Source of the DNA: Chloroflexi bacterium OHK40
GTDB taxonomy: Bacteria; Chloroflexota; Chloroflexia; Chloroflexales; Chloroflexaceae
NCBI GenBank assembly: GCA_004367505.1
Contig: SFCB01000291.1
Coordinates: 1-64,000 of the forward strand
Direction: 5' to 3'
Length of the DNA: 64,000 nt
Below the pieces are notes generated by a model. That model was not told the origin of the DNA and ran no database searches. It saw only the letters and a list, made by a program, of their open reading frames with translations. Shown here one piece after another: positions 43,312-53,400 of the stretch (positions within the stretch are counted from its first letter, which is position 1; the number at the start of each line of letters is the position of its first letter). The translations under genes were made by a program, and so were the position numbers.

Positions 43312-44475
43312 TCATGCGGCCCGCAGGGCCTCGATCAGCACCCGGGCTACCTCCGGGCGGGTAAACTCAGGAGGCGGCGCCTCGCCCGCGCGCAGCAACT
43401 CGCGCACCCTGGTGCCGCTCAGGGTCAGGTGGTGGGCGCCGTCGTGGGGGCAGGTGCGCGAGGATGCCACGCTGGCGCAGGTGCGGCAGTAGAAGGTATG
43501 CTCGAAGCGCAGCGGCGTGATCGCCAGGTCACCGGGCCGGAGCGTGTCGAAGATCCGCTGGGCATCGTAGGTGCCGTAATAGCTGCCCACGCCCGCGTGG
43601 TCGCGCCCAACGATAAAGTGCGTGCAGCCGTAGTTCTGGCGGGCGATGGCGTGGAGCAGCGCCTCGCGCGGGCCGGCGTAACGCATCGCAGCGGGGAAGA
43701 CGGCCAGCAAGGTACGGGTGGCCGGGTAGTAACCCTGCAGCAGCACCTCGTAGGAGCGCACCCGCACCTCGGCGGGCAGATCGTCGTCCTTGGTAGCGCC
43801 GACCAGCGGGTGGAGGAAGAGACCATCCACAAGCTCCAGGGCAGCCTTCTGGATGTACTCGTGGGCGCGGTGGATGGGGTTGCGAGTCTGGAAGCCAACG
43901 ACGCTGCGCCAGCCCCGCTCGGCGAAGGCCCGACGGCTCTCGGCGGGAGTCAGATGGAGGGTGGGGAAGGGGCGCCGGGGCGGCTCGATCAGCCACACAT
44001 CGCCGCCCAGCAGCACGGGGCCCTGGCCGTAGAGACGGGCCACGCCGGGGTGGGCCGCATCGGTGGTGCGGTAGACCTCCGCAGCCTCGCGGCGCGGATC
44101 GGCGTGGTAGCGCTCGTGCAGCTCCAGCAGGCCCACCAGGGCGCCATCGCCGGCGTGGAGGGCCACGGGCTCGCCTTCCCGCAGCGCACGGGCCTGCGCC
44201 TCGTCCACCGCCAGGGTGATCGGGATGGGCCAGAGTGTCCCGTCGGCGAGGCGCGCCTCGCCCACCACGCGCTCATAGTCGGCCCGGCCGAGGAAGCCCT
44301 TGAGCGGGCTGAAGACCCCCGTCGCGATCAGCTCCAGATCGGAGAGGCCCACCTCGTTCAGGGTAACCCGGGGGGCCTGGCGGGCGCGGGCGATGGCCTC
44401 ATCGCGGGCGGAGCCCCGCAGCACGCGGTCCGTCAGCGTGCCGCCATGGGGCGGAATGGTTGGGTTCGTGGTCAC
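43312..44475 (-). CDS. sat: Sulfate adenylyltransferase (ATP sulfurylase)
   Basis: A 387-residue single-chain ATP sulfurylase making APS from sulfate and ATP. The active-site motifs are [12 protein letters not shown] (Q-x-R-N-P-x-H-x-x-H) and [12 protein letters not shown]; a C-terminal zinc-type cysteine set is seen in [23 protein letters not shown]. The GTG at 44475 has AGGAG seven bases upstream and gives the usual bacterial length. It lies between cysH and the ABC importer genes. No kinase domain is fused; cysC is separate. Confidence 0.93.
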   Translation of the reverse strand: MTTNPTIPPHGGTLTDRVLRGSARDEAIARARQAPRVTLNEVGLSDLELIATGVFSPLKGFLGRADYERVVGEARLADGTLWPIPITLAVDEAQARALREGEPVALHAGDGALVGLLELHERYHADPRREAAEVYRTTDAAHPGVARLYGQGPVLLGGDVWLIEPPRRPFPTLHLTPAESRRAFAERGWRSVVGFQTRNPIHRAHEYIQKAALELVDGLFLHPLVGATKDDDLPAEVRVRSYEVLLQGYYPATRTLLAVFPAAMRYAGPREALLHAIARQNYGCTHFIVGRDHAGVGSYYGTYDAQRIFDTLRPGDLAITPLRFEHTFYCRTCASVASSRTCPHDGAHHLTLSGTRVRELLRAGEAPPPEFTRPEVARVLIEALRAA

Positions 44476-44560
44476 GCGCAATCTCCTGGGTGCAGCTTGA
44501 CAACTGGCGGTTGAGGGTGAGCGCAACGCTGCGCGTGTATGGCGGCGCCGCCCGGGACTC

Positions 44561-45274
44561 CTACAGATGGATGCCGCACTCGGTCTTTCCGGTGCCGGCC
44601 CAGCGCCCGCCCCGTGGGTTGTCGGCGCTGGCCGCGCGCGTGCAGGGCACGCAGCCGAGGCTCGGGTAGCCCCGGTCGAGCAGCGGATTGTAAGGGACAC
44701 CGTTGGCATGGATGTAGGCCCAGACCTGGCGCTCGGTCCAGTAAGCCAGGGGGCTCAGCTTGAGCAACCCATGTTTCGCGCTCCACTGCACAGGCTCCGT
44801 GGCAGCCCGTTGGGCCGTCTGGTCGCGGCGGATGCCGCTCACCCAGGCCTGGTAGGGGCGCAGAGCAGCGGCCAGCGGGGCCACCTTGCGGATCCCACAA
44901 CAGCGGTCGGGGTCACGTGCGTAGAGCTGGGGGCCGTACTGGCGCTCTTGCTCGTCGGGGGTAAGCGCCGGGCGACGCCACTCGATCGCGATATCGTAAT
45001 GGCGGGCGGCCTCCCGGGCCAGGGCGTAGGTCTCCGGGAAGAGCAGGTCGGTGTCGAGAAAAACCACGGCAATCGGCAGGCGCTGCCGGGCGACGATGTC
45101 GAGCAGCACCATTCCGGCGGCACCACCGAAACTGCAGGTGAGCACGGCCCGCCCGGCAAATGTATCGGCCGCCCAGGCGAGCAACTCCTCCGGCGGGCGC
45201 TCCCGGAAGCGCTCATTGAGGGCCTCCAGCTCCTCAGAGCTCCAGGCCGCAAGCTTCTCCGACAGCATGACCAT
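44561..45274 (-). CDS. cysH: APS/PAPS reductase with 4Fe-4S motif
   Basis: A 237-residue reductase converting APS (or PAPS) to sulfite. The PP-loop-like start is [16 protein letters not shown]. Four cluster cysteines, CCGIRK (125, 126) and LGCVPC (208, 211), are the mark of the 4Fe-4S, typically APS-using, form found in plants and many bacteria; the catalytic cysteine is in the C-terminal ECGIHL (Cys233). A consensus promoter lies directly upstream (45342-45370). Next gene in the direction of transcription is sat. Confidence 0.93.
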   Translation of the reverse strand: MVMLSEKLAAWSSEELEALNERFRERPPEELLAWAADTFAGRAVLTCSFGGAAGMVLLDIVARQRLPIAVVFLDTDLLFPETYALAREAARHYDIAIEWRRPALTPDEQERQYGPQLYARDPDRCCGIRKVAPLAAALRPYQAWVSGIRRDQTAQRAATEPVQWSAKHGLLKLSPLAYWTERQVWAYIHANGVPYNPLLDRGYPSLGCVPCTRAASADNPRGGRWAGTGKTECGIHL

Positions 45275-45341
45275 CGCGTTCCTCTCAGCAACTATGGGCG
45301 CGTCCGTGTGGTGATGGCAACGGCGGGTTACGAACGAGGCA

Positions 45342-45370
45342 ATCCTAATATATTTGATCTACATTGTCAA
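45342..45370 (-). promoter_or_regulatory. Consensus sigma-70 promoter for cysH
   Basis: On the minus strand TTGACA (45365-45370) and TAGGAT (45342-45347) are separated by exactly 17 AT-rich bases. The -35 overlaps the stop codon of cbiX, so this is an internal promoter that can drive cysH, sat and downstream genes separately from siroheme synthesis. Confidence 0.75.
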
Positions 45371-46113
45371 GATAAACCATCATCGACCGCGCCTGCGGCC
45401 CGTGCCACCAGCACCTCGGCGATGGCAGGGTCGTAGCCGAGGTAGGCGGCGAGCACGAGATGCGCGGCGGGGTGGCGCGCCTGCGCTTCAGCAATGGCGG
45501 CTGGCAGATCCTCGGCCGCGTGGCCACCAAGCTGCAGCAGGTAGGGCACCACGACGATCGAGTCATCGCCGCGAGCCACGTGAGCGGCGATGGCAGTCGG
45601 GATATCCGGCTCATTCAGGCCAAGGAAGCAGACCCCTACAGCGGCGAAGGCGCCCTGGGCAGCGAGCATCCGGGCCACCGTGTACACAGGCGTATTGCTC
45701 GCCGGGTCGGGGCTACCGTGGGCGGCAAGGAGCACGGCGCTACCGGGCACCGCTCCCGCCGCCACCGCCCGCCGGCGCACCAGATCAGCGAGGGCGGGAT
45801 GGGCGCCGAGGGGCTCAACCTGGGTTATGGGCAGATCAGGATTGGCGGCCCGCAGCCCATCGAGGGCGCGAGGCAGAGCCGCGCCGGTAAAGTAGCCGGG
45901 CACAAGGAAGTAGGGCAGCACCGTAACGGCCGTGGCGCCACGGGCACGCAGGCGAGCGAGGGCCTCGGCGAGGGGCGGGCGACTGTAGTTGAGGAATCCA
46001 GCGCCCACCAGCGGTGCCGTGCCGGCCTCGCGAAGCCGGGCAGCCAGGCGCAGCATGGCCGCCCCCGAGCCGGGGCGAAGACTACCGTGGCCAACAAGGA
46101 GCAGTGCGCGCAC
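45367..46113 (-). CDS. cbiX: Sirohydrochlorin chelatase, CbiX-type
   Basis: A 248-residue class II chelatase built of two homologous halves: MRALLLVGHGSLRPGSGAAM at the start and AVLLAAHGSPDPASNTPV in the middle, each with a metal-binding histidine in an HGS motif; PYFLVPGYFTG and PYLLQLGGHAAEDLP are the paired loops. It inserts Fe (for siroheme) or Co into sirohydrochlorin. In this cluster iron insertion for sulfite reductase is expected. The start is a GTG, ten bases after the methyltransferase gene. Confidence 0.9.
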   Translation of the reverse strand: MRALLLVGHGSLRPGSGAAMLRLAARLREAGTAPLVGAGFLNYSRPPLAEALARLRARGATAVTVLPYFLVPGYFTGAALPRALDGLRAANPDLPITQVEPLGAHPALADLVRRRAVAAGAVPGSAVLLAAHGSPDPASNTPVYTVARMLAAQGAFAAVGVCFLGLNEPDIPTAIAAHVARGDDSIVVVPYLLQLGGHAAEDLPAAIAEAQARHPAAHLVLAAYLGYDPAIAEVLVARAAGAVDDGLS

Positions 46114-46122
46114 GGCCAGTGC

Positions 46123-46911
46123 TCAGTCGGCTGCGGCAGGGCGATCGACCCGCAGCGCCCGGCTCGGATCGAACCAGGCCAGCGCCGCGTGGAGGCCAAC
46201 CACCTCACCCACCACCAGCAGCGCCGGTGGCTCCAGGCCGGCGCGGGACACGGCAGCCGCGATCGTGCCGAGCGTCGCTACCACCAGGGCCTGCTCGACG
46301 GTGGTGCCCCAGCGCACCACGGCGGCGGGTGTCTCGGCGGCACGGCCGTGGGCGATCAGCTGCGCGCTGATCACGCCCAGGCGGCCGGTGCCCATCAGGA
46401 AGACGAGCGTATCGATGCCCCGGGCCAGAGCCTGCCAGCGCAGCCGCGACTCCTCCCGGTCGGCGGGCTCGTGGCCAGAGACGACGGCGAAGGATGCGGC
46501 GTGGCTACGGTGAGTGAGAGGAATCCCCGCGTAGGCCGGCGCGGCGATCGCGGAGCTCACGCCGGGCACTACCTCCCACGGCACGCCGGCCTCCTGCAGG
46601 GCCTCGGCCTCCTCGCCGCCCCGCCCGAACACGAAGGGGTCGCCGCCCTTCAGCCGCACCACGTACAGGCCAGCGCGGGCCCGCTCCACCAGCAGCCGGT
46701 TGATCCAGGCCTGGGGGCGCGTAGGGCCACCAGCCCGTTTGCCCGCGTCCACGATCTCGGCGCCGGGCCGGCACTCATCGAGCAACTCGTGGCCGATCAG
46801 CGCATCGTGGACCACCACGTCGGCGGCGCGCAGGCGGCGCAGGCCCTTGACGGTGATTAGCTCGGGGTCGCCGGGGCCGGCGCCCACCAGGGAGACCAGG
46901 CCAGGGCTCAT
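46123..46911 (-). CDS. cobA: Uroporphyrinogen-III C-methyltransferase
   Basis: A 262-residue SUMT that methylates uroporphyrinogen III twice to precorrin-2, the branch step to siroheme and cobalamin. Motifs: SLVGAGPGDPELITVKGLRRL at the SAM site, VVVHDALIG, VRLKGGDPFVFGRGGEE, VVPGVSSAIAAPAYAGIPLTHR and LVFLMGTGRL. Full length without the CysG dehydrogenase domain, which is encoded just upstream and overlaps it by ATGA. Confidence 0.95.
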   Translation of the reverse strand: MSPGLVSLVGAGPGDPELITVKGLRRLRAADVVVHDALIGHELLDECRPGAEIVDAGKRAGGPTRPQAWINRLLVERARAGLYVVRLKGGDPFVFGRGGEEAEALQEAGVPWEVVPGVSSAIAAPAYAGIPLTHRSHAASFAVVSGHEPADREESRLRWQALARGIDTLVFLMGTGRLGVISAQLIAHGRAAETPAAVVRWGTTVEQALVVATLGTIAAAVSRAGLEPPALLVVGEVVGLHAALAWFDPSRALRVDRPAAAD

Positions 46912-47564
46912 GCGGCCACCTCGGCACGCTGCGGGCCGAGGGCGCCCTGGATCACGGCGGCCACCAGATCGTCGCTGCCCTCGCGCAGCCAGCCCAGGGC
47001 CTGCTCGGAGCAGAGCCAGGCGAGCAGCGCGTCCCGGAGAGCGCCGGGCAGGCGGCTCTCCGGCAGATCGCGCAGGGCCGCCGCGAACGAGAGCACACGG
47101 GTGTACTCGGGGCCGTAGCGCCCAGCGAGCTCGCTCCGCAGCCGGGCGGCCAGCGCGGGACTGCTACCGCCCGTCGAGACGGTGAGCAGCAGGGCGCCGC
47201 GGCGCAGCGTGGCTACGGTGTGGAAACTACCGGCGCCCGGATCGTCGGCCACATTCACCAGGACACCGCAGCGGCGCGCCTCTACGGCAATCCGGGCGTT
47301 CGTCGCCCGCTCGTCGGTGGCAGCGATCACCAGCACGGCGCCTGCCAGATCGTCTTCCTTGAAACGGCGTGGGAGCTGGTCGAGCTGGCCGGCATCGCGC
47401 CAGGCGGCGAGGGTGGGGGTGAGCACCGGGCTGATCACCAGCGGGCGGGCGCCCGCCGCGATCAAGCCCGCAACCTTCCGCTCGGCCACCTGGCCGCCGC
47501 CTACCACCACACAGCGGGCCGTGGCGAGATCCGTCAGGATGATCGGGTAGCTGCTTGTTGCCAT
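46908..47564 (-). CDS. Precorrin-2 dehydrogenase (CysG N-terminal/Met8-like)
   Basis: A 218-residue NAD-dependent dehydrogenase making sirohydrochlorin from precorrin-2. The N-terminal Rossmann motif CVVVGGGQVAERKVAGLIAAGA, VLVIAATDERATNARIA and VNVADDPGAGSFHTVATLRRGALLLTVSTGGSSPALAARLR are typical. The start is an ATG at 47564. It leads the siroheme trio and thus the whole minus-strand cluster. An AT-rich region with two ATTGTTG units lies upstream at 47600-47635. Whether it also chelates iron, as Met8 does, is unclear since CbiX is present. Confidence 0.9.
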   Translation of the reverse strand: MATSSYPIILTDLATARCVVVGGGQVAERKVAGLIAAGARPLVISPVLTPTLAAWRDAGQLDQLPRRFKEDDLAGAVLVIAATDERATNARIAVEARRCGVLVNVADDPGAGSFHTVATLRRGALLLTVSTGGSSPALAARLRSELAGRYGPEYTRVLSFAAALRDLPESRLPGALRDALLAWLCSEQALGWLREGSDDLVAAVIQGALGPQRAEVAA

Positions 47565-47599
47565 CGCCTCTGCGCCGGCGGCTGGCGACGCCCGGCGCC

Positions 47600-47660
47600 A
47601 TTGTTGATAATATCGCCCTGGATTGTTGAGTTTATAACAGAGAAGTGGCACGCTGTCAAC
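47600..47660 (-). promoter_or_regulatory. AT-rich promoter region of the siroheme genes
   Basis: A local AT-rich patch upstream of the precorrin-2 dehydrogenase gene; ATTGTTG occurs twice about 20 bases apart, and GATATTATC on the minus strand is a possible -10. The pairing with a -35 is not clear. Confidence 0.4.
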
Positions 47661-47726
47661 TACAGCGTGACCACCGACTGCGGCGCCTGGTTGCGCACGG
47701 TAAAGATCCCGCAACCTTCCCCGCTG

Positions 47727-47779
47727 TGTGATCTTGATCACCGCAAAGGCACCTCACCGGGCTCCTATGATCGAGATCA
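47727..47779 (+). promoter_or_regulatory. Two CRP/FNR-like palindromes upstream of nrfHA
   Basis: GTGATC-TT-GATCAC (47728-47741, within TGTGA-N6-TCACC) and TGATC-GA-GATCA (47768-47779) are perfect inverted repeats resembling CRP/FNR-family sites. Their centres are 39 bases apart, close to four helical turns, and both lie within 80 bases of the nrfH start. Control by an oxygen- or nitrite-responsive CRP/FNR-family regulator is likely; none is encoded in the window. Confidence 0.6.
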
Positions 47780-47806
47780 CCAGCCCCAGGAGCGAAGGGA
47801 GGTCCC

Positions 47807-48271
47807 ATGCGCCTCGCCCCGAGTCACGCACTGCTGCTGACACTCTGCGTCGCCTTCGGCCTCTTCGTCGGCCTCGGGGGCTACACGTTCTGGTACGCCC
47901 GTGGCGCCTCCTACCTCTCCGACGACCCCGCCGCCTGTGTGAACTGCCACGTGATGCGCCCGCAGTTTGCTGCATGGCAGGCCAGCAGCCACCACGCCGT
48001 TGCCACATGCAATAGCTGCCACGTCCCTCACGATCTCATCGGCAAGTACTACACCAAGGCCGAGAACGGCTTCCATCACTCGCGCGCCTTCACCTTCCAG
48101 GACTTCCCCGAGACGATCCGCATGCGCGAGTCGAGCCGGGCGATCGTGCTCGCCAACTGCGTGGACTGCCACCGCCAGCTCGTTGACACCCTGGTGGGCC
48201 ACCAGGATGACCCCCAGCAGCAGCTCGATTGCATCAACTGCCACGCGGGCGTTGGTCACGGCCCGAACTGA
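47807..48271 (+). CDS. nrfH: Cytochrome c nitrite reductase small subunit NrfH
   Basis: A 154-residue NapC/NirT-type membrane-anchored tetrahaem cytochrome. One N-terminal helix (LLLTLCVAFGLFVGLGGYTFWY) anchors it; four CxxCH sites follow: CVNCH (44), CNSCH (68), CVDCH (118) and CINCH (142). CVNCHVM near the first haem provides the methionine typical of NrfH. It passes electrons from menaquinol to NrfA. GGGAGG four bases before the ATG supports the start; nrfA follows after 74 bases. Confidence 0.95.
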   Translation: MRLAPSHALLLTLCVAFGLFVGLGGYTFWYARGASYLSDDPAACVNCHVMRPQFAAWQASSHHAVATCNSCHVPHDLIGKYYTKAENGFHHSRAFTFQDFPETIRMRESSRAIVLANCVDCHRQLVDTLVGHQDDPQQQLDCINCHAGVGHGPN

Positions 48272-48345
48272 TGCGGAGCCGTCATCTCGATTCGGCCTCA
48301 CGCCACCCGAAAAAGGCCAGGTAAGCTTGTAGGAAGGAGCACCGT

Positions 48346-49815
48346 ATGCGCCAGCGTATCACCGCACTGCCCGGCTGGGTCTACCTTGGCGCAATCGTGG
48401 GTGTAGCCACCGCCACCGTACTGCTCCTGCTCCTGCTCCAGAACATCGCCACGCGCCAGGAGGAGGCCCGCCAGGATGTGTTTCGCGTTGTCGCCCTGGA
48501 CGAAAGCACCGAAGATGCCGCCGTCTGGGGCCAGAACTACCCGCGCCAGTACGATAGCTACCTGCGCACGGCGGATATCGCCCGCACCCGTTACGGCGGC
48601 AGCGAGTCGATCTCGAAGATCGACGGCCCGTACGAGGCGTGGCGCACGATCTGGAACGGCTACCCCTTCGCGGTAGACTTCCGCGAAGATCGCGGCCACG
48701 CCTACATGCTGATCGATCAGCGCGAGACCGAGCGCGTGCGGCAGTTCAAGCAGCCGGGCACCTGCCTCCACTGCCACGCCTCAGTCATCCCGGCGTACTA
48801 TGCCCAGGGCGTCGCCGCCGGAGTCCCCGCCGACGACCGCCACGCGGCGATTATGCGCGGCTTCGAGATCATCAACACCATGCCCTACAGTCAGGCCACC
48901 ACCCTGGTGACCCACCCGGTCACCTGCCTCGACTGCCACGACCCGGACACGATGAACCTCCGGGTGACGCGCCCCGGCTTCTTCCTGGGCATCCAGGCCC
49001 TCGCTGAAAGCGGCGCGCCGGTGCCGCACCTGCCGAGCATCGAGCGCTGGCGCAACGAGGGCGGCGAGGGCGTCTACGACCCCAATGTCTGGGCGTCGCG
49101 CCAGGAGATGCGTAGCTTCGTCTGCGGCCAGTGCCACGTGGAATACTACTTTCAGGGCGCTGAGAAGCTCCTCACCTACCCCTGGCAGAAGGGCCTGACC
49201 GTTGAGCAGATTGAGGCCTACTACGACGAGGTGGCCCACAAGGACTGGCAGCACTCCGACACGGCCGCCCTGGTGCTCAAGGCCCAGCATCCCGAGTTCG
49301 AGCTCTGGAGCCAGGGCATCCATGCCCAAAGCGGTGTGGCCTGCGCCGATTGCCATATGCCCTACCGGCGCGAGGGCGCGGTCAAGGTGAGCGACCACCA
49401 GGTGCGCAGCCCGCTGCTGGCCGACGCCATTGCCTGCCAGACCTGCCACAACCTCGACGCTGCGGAGCTCACTGCCCGGGTCCAGACCATCCAGGACCGT
49501 ACGGCGGGCATGATGCTGCGGGCCGAGCAGGCCGTTGTGGCGCTGATCACGGATCTGAAGGCTGCCATGGACGCCGGTGTGCCGGACGAGCAACTCACCG
49601 AGGCCAGGGCACTCCAGCGCCGGGCTCAGTGGCGGCTGGACTTCGTCTCGGCCGAGAACTCCATGGGCTTCCACGCTCCCCAGGAGGCTACCCGCATCCT
49701 TGGCGAGGCGATCGACTATGCCCGCCAGGGCCAGTTGAGCGTGGCCAGAGCCACCGCCGCTCGCAGTGCCTGCGCTGGCTGCCACCCGAGCCCCATCGCC
49801 GCGCGGCTGCCCTGA
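48346..49815 (+). CDS. nrfA: Ammonia-forming cytochrome c nitrite reductase NrfA with a sixth haem motif
   Basis: A 489-residue multihaem enzyme reducing nitrite to ammonium. A single N-terminal membrane helix (VYLGAIVGVATATVLLLLLL) is uncleaved or a signal anchor. Haem motifs: CLHCH (140), CLDCH (194), CGQCH (260), CADCH (333), CQTCH (364) and an extra CAGCH (476) near the C-terminus. Known NrfA has five, and its catalytic first site is usually CxxCK; here it is CxxCH. Catalytic tyrosine and histidine contexts are kept: CGQCHVEYYF and SQGIHAQSGVACADCHMPY, and the distal-ligand segment SAENSMGFHAPQEA. It receives electrons from NrfH encoded upstream. Confidence 0.93.
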   Translation: MRQRITALPGWVYLGAIVGVATATVLLLLLLQNIATRQEEARQDVFRVVALDESTEDAAVWGQNYPRQYDSYLRTADIARTRYGGSESISKIDGPYEAWRTIWNGYPFAVDFREDRGHAYMLIDQRETERVRQFKQPGTCLHCHASVIPAYYAQGVAAGVPADDRHAAIMRGFEIINTMPYSQATTLVTHPVTCLDCHDPDTMNLRVTRPGFFLGIQALAESGAPVPHLPSIERWRNEGGEGVYDPNVWASRQEMRSFVCGQCHVEYYFQGAEKLLTYPWQKGLTVEQIEAYYDEVAHKDWQHSDTAALVLKAQHPEFELWSQGIHAQSGVACADCHMPYRREGAVKVSDHQVRSPLLADAIACQTCHNLDAAELTARVQTIQDRTAGMMLRAEQAVVALITDLKAAMDAGVPDEQLTEARALQRRAQWRLDFVSAENSMGFHAPQEATRILGEAIDYARQGQLSVARATAARSACAGCHPSPIAARLP

Positions 49816-50468
49816 TCAATCGTCTTGACACAGCCCGCTATCGTGCGCTACTGTCTCTATGAAACCACGGCGCGCTTTCGGCACCTCGGCGATGCCGCAT
49901 GCTGCCCCCCTGCACATGCGACCGGACGTATGGTTGTGGTTCTATCGAGAGGAGCGCCATCTACACTGGCACGATGGAGCAGCCTGTAACTCCACTACCT
50001 TGAGCGTGCATCCCGCCACGCGGGTGTCCCGTACGCTTTTGCACGGCCACCTCCGCGCCTGTGGCGGCCAGCCCGCTTGTGCGTTCCCCACGTACGCGAG
50101 CAGGCTCCCCGCGTACGTGGGGGCATCCAGGACATCTTCCTCCTACACGCACCCGCTCTGTCCGCCCTCACACCTGCACAAAGGACCCGAGCGGGCCCCC
50201 CGCCAACGAGCACGCGGTTGCGTCACACCTGTCCGCACCCGCCGTCCGATCGGCTCCCCCAGCGACCCGGCGCATGCGCTCGGATGAGGAGCCAGCACGG
50301 CGCGTCGGCGCCGAGTCCGCTCCCGAGGGGCTGCTCAGGCCCGCGCCGTGCTGATCGCATCCGGCGGTAACCGCTCGTGCCAATCCCATCTCGACCACCG
50401 CCCGAGCCTATGGCGATTGGAGCCGGGAGACTGCCCACCGCCCCCGCCACTTGCCAGAGGAATCGGCC
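49816..50468. repeat. Long intergenic region with a repeat and a strong hairpin
   Basis: No credible gene. Positions 49857-49945 hold copy 2 of the CTATGAAACCA repeat (compare 5334 and 58364). CCCCACGTACGCG (50086-50098) pairs perfectly with CGCGTACGTGGGG (50110-50122), a 13-bp stem with an 11-base loop. The remainder is GC-rich and shows no family signature. Confidence 0.55.
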
Positions 50469-53400
50469 ATGGAGAGCTTCGAGATCACCATCCAGCGCGC
50501 GAGCCAGGCACTCTGGCCGGTTGTGGCCGAGTACCCCGCCCCGGACCACGGGATGCCCGTCCGCTGCGAGGGCACCCTGCCGCCCTTCGATCCTGCCGCT
50601 CTTGCCGGAGCCGACCTGGCCGGCTACGGGCGCATCCTCGGCGAGGCGATCTTCACCGGCCCCCTGCGCGATGCCTTCGCCGAGTGCCTGGGCCGGGTGG
50701 GGCGCATGCGCGTACTCCTCTACGTGGAGGAACCCGCCCTCCGCGCGCTGCGCTGGGAGCGCCTCTGCGCACCCGTGGACGGCGACTGGCCCATGCTGGC
50801 CCGCACCCAGCGCCTGCCCTTCTCACACTACCTCCCCAGCCTGACCGACCGGCGCTACCCACCGATCGGCCGGAGTGACCTGAAAGCCCTGGTGCTTGCC
50901 GCGAGCCCCGCCGGCCTGAGCGATTACGGCCTCGCCCACTTCGACATCGCCGCGAGCGTGGCCGGCGTGCGCGCGGCCCTCGATCCGATCCCGGCCACCG
51001 TTCTCGCCGACCTGCCCGACGCCGCCGGCCCGCCCACGCTCAATGCGCTCTGTGCCCAGATCACCGCGAACCCTTACACCCTGCTCCACGTGATCTGCCA
51101 CGGGCGCGTGATCGGCGATGGCGAGACAGTGATCTACCTTGCCAGCCCCGACGACCAGCACAAGGTTCACGCCATCCCGGCCACTGATCTCCTGGCACGC
51201 CTGAGCGCGCTGGAAGGCTACGGGCTGCCCCACATGACCTTCCTGGCCACCTGCGAGAGTGCCAGCCCCGAGGCCAGTGGTGCCCTGGGCAGCCTGGCCC
51301 AGCGCATGGTCAGCCAGCTCGGCATGCCCGCCGTGGTGGCTATGACCGACACGATCAGCATCGCCACCGCCACCGGGCTGGCGAACGCCTTCTACCGCTT
51401 GCTGCGCGAGCACGGCGAGCCCGACCGGGCGCTGGTAGAGGCCACTGCCGGCTTACAGGAGCAGTCCGATATCACCGTGCCGGTGATCTACAGCCGCCTC
51501 GGTGGCCGCCCGCTCTTCGCCGACTCTGTCGAGCGCCCCCTGCGCGACGACGAGCTGGAAGTCGGCATCACCCGACTGCGCCCGCTGCTTGAGGAACGGG
51601 CGCCCACATTGCTGCCGGAGTTCGATACGGCGGTCCAGACACTCCGCTCCGCCGCTGGTGTGGCCCCCGCCAGCATGAGCCCTGAGCGGCGGGCCGAACA
51701 TGCCGCCGCGCTCCAACAGATTGCGACCATCTGCGTCGATGCCACCGAGATGAGCCTGCACGCGCTGGCTCTTGGCCTGCAAGCGCCCCCGGCCTACGAC
51801 AGCCGCTGCCCCTTCCCTGGTCTGCGGGCCTTCCAGAGTGAACAGCGCGAGTTCTTCTTTGGGCGCGAGGCTGCCATCGAGCGGCTCACCGAGCGGCTCG
51901 CCACAGAGGGACTACTCGCCCTGATTGGCCACAGCGGCAGCGGCAAGTCGTCACTCACGCTCGCCGGCCTGCTGCCCGAGCTCCAGCGCCGGCGGCCCGG
52001 GTTGCGGGCCGCCGTCTTCGCTCCCGGCTTCCTACCCCTCGCCTCGCTGGATCTGGCGCTTTACGAGGCCGAGCGCCAGGGTGAGCCAGATGCGCCCATC
52101 CTGGTGGTTATCGACCAGCTAGAGGAGCTCTTCACCGTCTGCACCGACGAGGAGGAGCGGGCGGCATTCGTGGAGGCGCTGCAGCGCCTGCCCCAGCGCC
52201 ACGGGCTACTGCTCACCATGGGCACCGATTTCTGGGAGGCGTGCGCGGCCTACCCCACTCTGCGCAGCCTGCTCGAGCCCCACCTGGCCCCGATTGAGCC
52301 GCTCACGGCCGAAGAACTGCGGCGGGCCATGGAGCGCCAGGCGGCACTGGTGGGTCTGCGCTTTGAGGCCAACCTCGGCACGCGCATCATCGACGACGTG
52401 CGCAATGAGCCCGGCGCGATGCCCTTGCTCCAGCATGCCCTCCGCGAGCTCTGGCTGCGCCGGCGGGGGCGCTGGCTGCGCTTCGACGCCTACGAGCAGA
52501 TCGGCGGCGTGCAGCGCGCCCTCGCCCACAGCGCTGATGCGATCTACACCGCCCATCAGCCCGAGAGCCGCGAGCGGCTGCGTGATCTTTTTCTGCGCCT
52601 GACGCGCCTCGACCCGAACCACGAAGAGGGGGAGACATGGCGTGACAGCATCCAGCGCGTACCCCTGGACGACCTGGTACCGGCGGGCGAGGCCCCCGAG
52701 ACAACGCGCGCACTGGTGGCCGAGCTGGCCGAGGCGCGCCTGCTCGTCGTGACGGGACCATCGGTGGAACTGGCCCACGAGGCGCTCATCCGCTCCTGGC
52801 CGCGCCTGCGCGACTGGCTGGCCACCGACCGGCAGAGCCTGCTGCAGCGCGAACTGCTGCGCCAGGCGGCGATCGCCTGGGAGCAGAGCAAGGGCAACGA
52901 GTCCTTCCTCTGGAGTGGCAGACGCCTGGCCCAGGCCGAGGCCCTGGCCGAGCTCCCCCGCGTGCCGCTCAACGCTCGTGAGCAGAGCTTCCTTGACGCC
53001 TCCAGGGCCCTGCACGCCCGCCAGGAACAGGCCGCTGCCGAGCAACTGGCCCGCGAGAAGAGGCTCCGCGAGGAGGCCGAGGCCCGCCGCGCCGAGGCCG
53101 AGCAGGCTCGTGAGCGGGCCGTGCAGAGCCAGCAAGAGGCTGAGCAGGCCCGCGAGCGGGCGCGGGCGCGCGCCCGCACCCTGGCGTGGGTCTCGCTGGC
53201 CGCCGCAGCCTTCTTCGTGGCCGCCGCCCTCGCGGCCTACCTCGCGGCCTTTCAGGCCGGTGTGGCCGCCAGCAACGCCCAGGTGGCCCGGACTCAGGCC
53301 GTCCTGGCGCAAAGCCAGCGCGATGAGGCCCGCCGCCAGGAGGCCCTGGCTCTCACCGCCGAGAGCCGCGCGGAGGCCCAGCGCGCCACCGCCGAGGCCG

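Noticed and set aside
48346-49815. Octahaem nitrite or hydroxylamine reductase instead of NrfA
   Set aside because: Only six CxxCH motifs, and the CGQCHVEYYF, GIHAQSGVACADCHMPY and GFHAPQEA segments are specific to NrfA.
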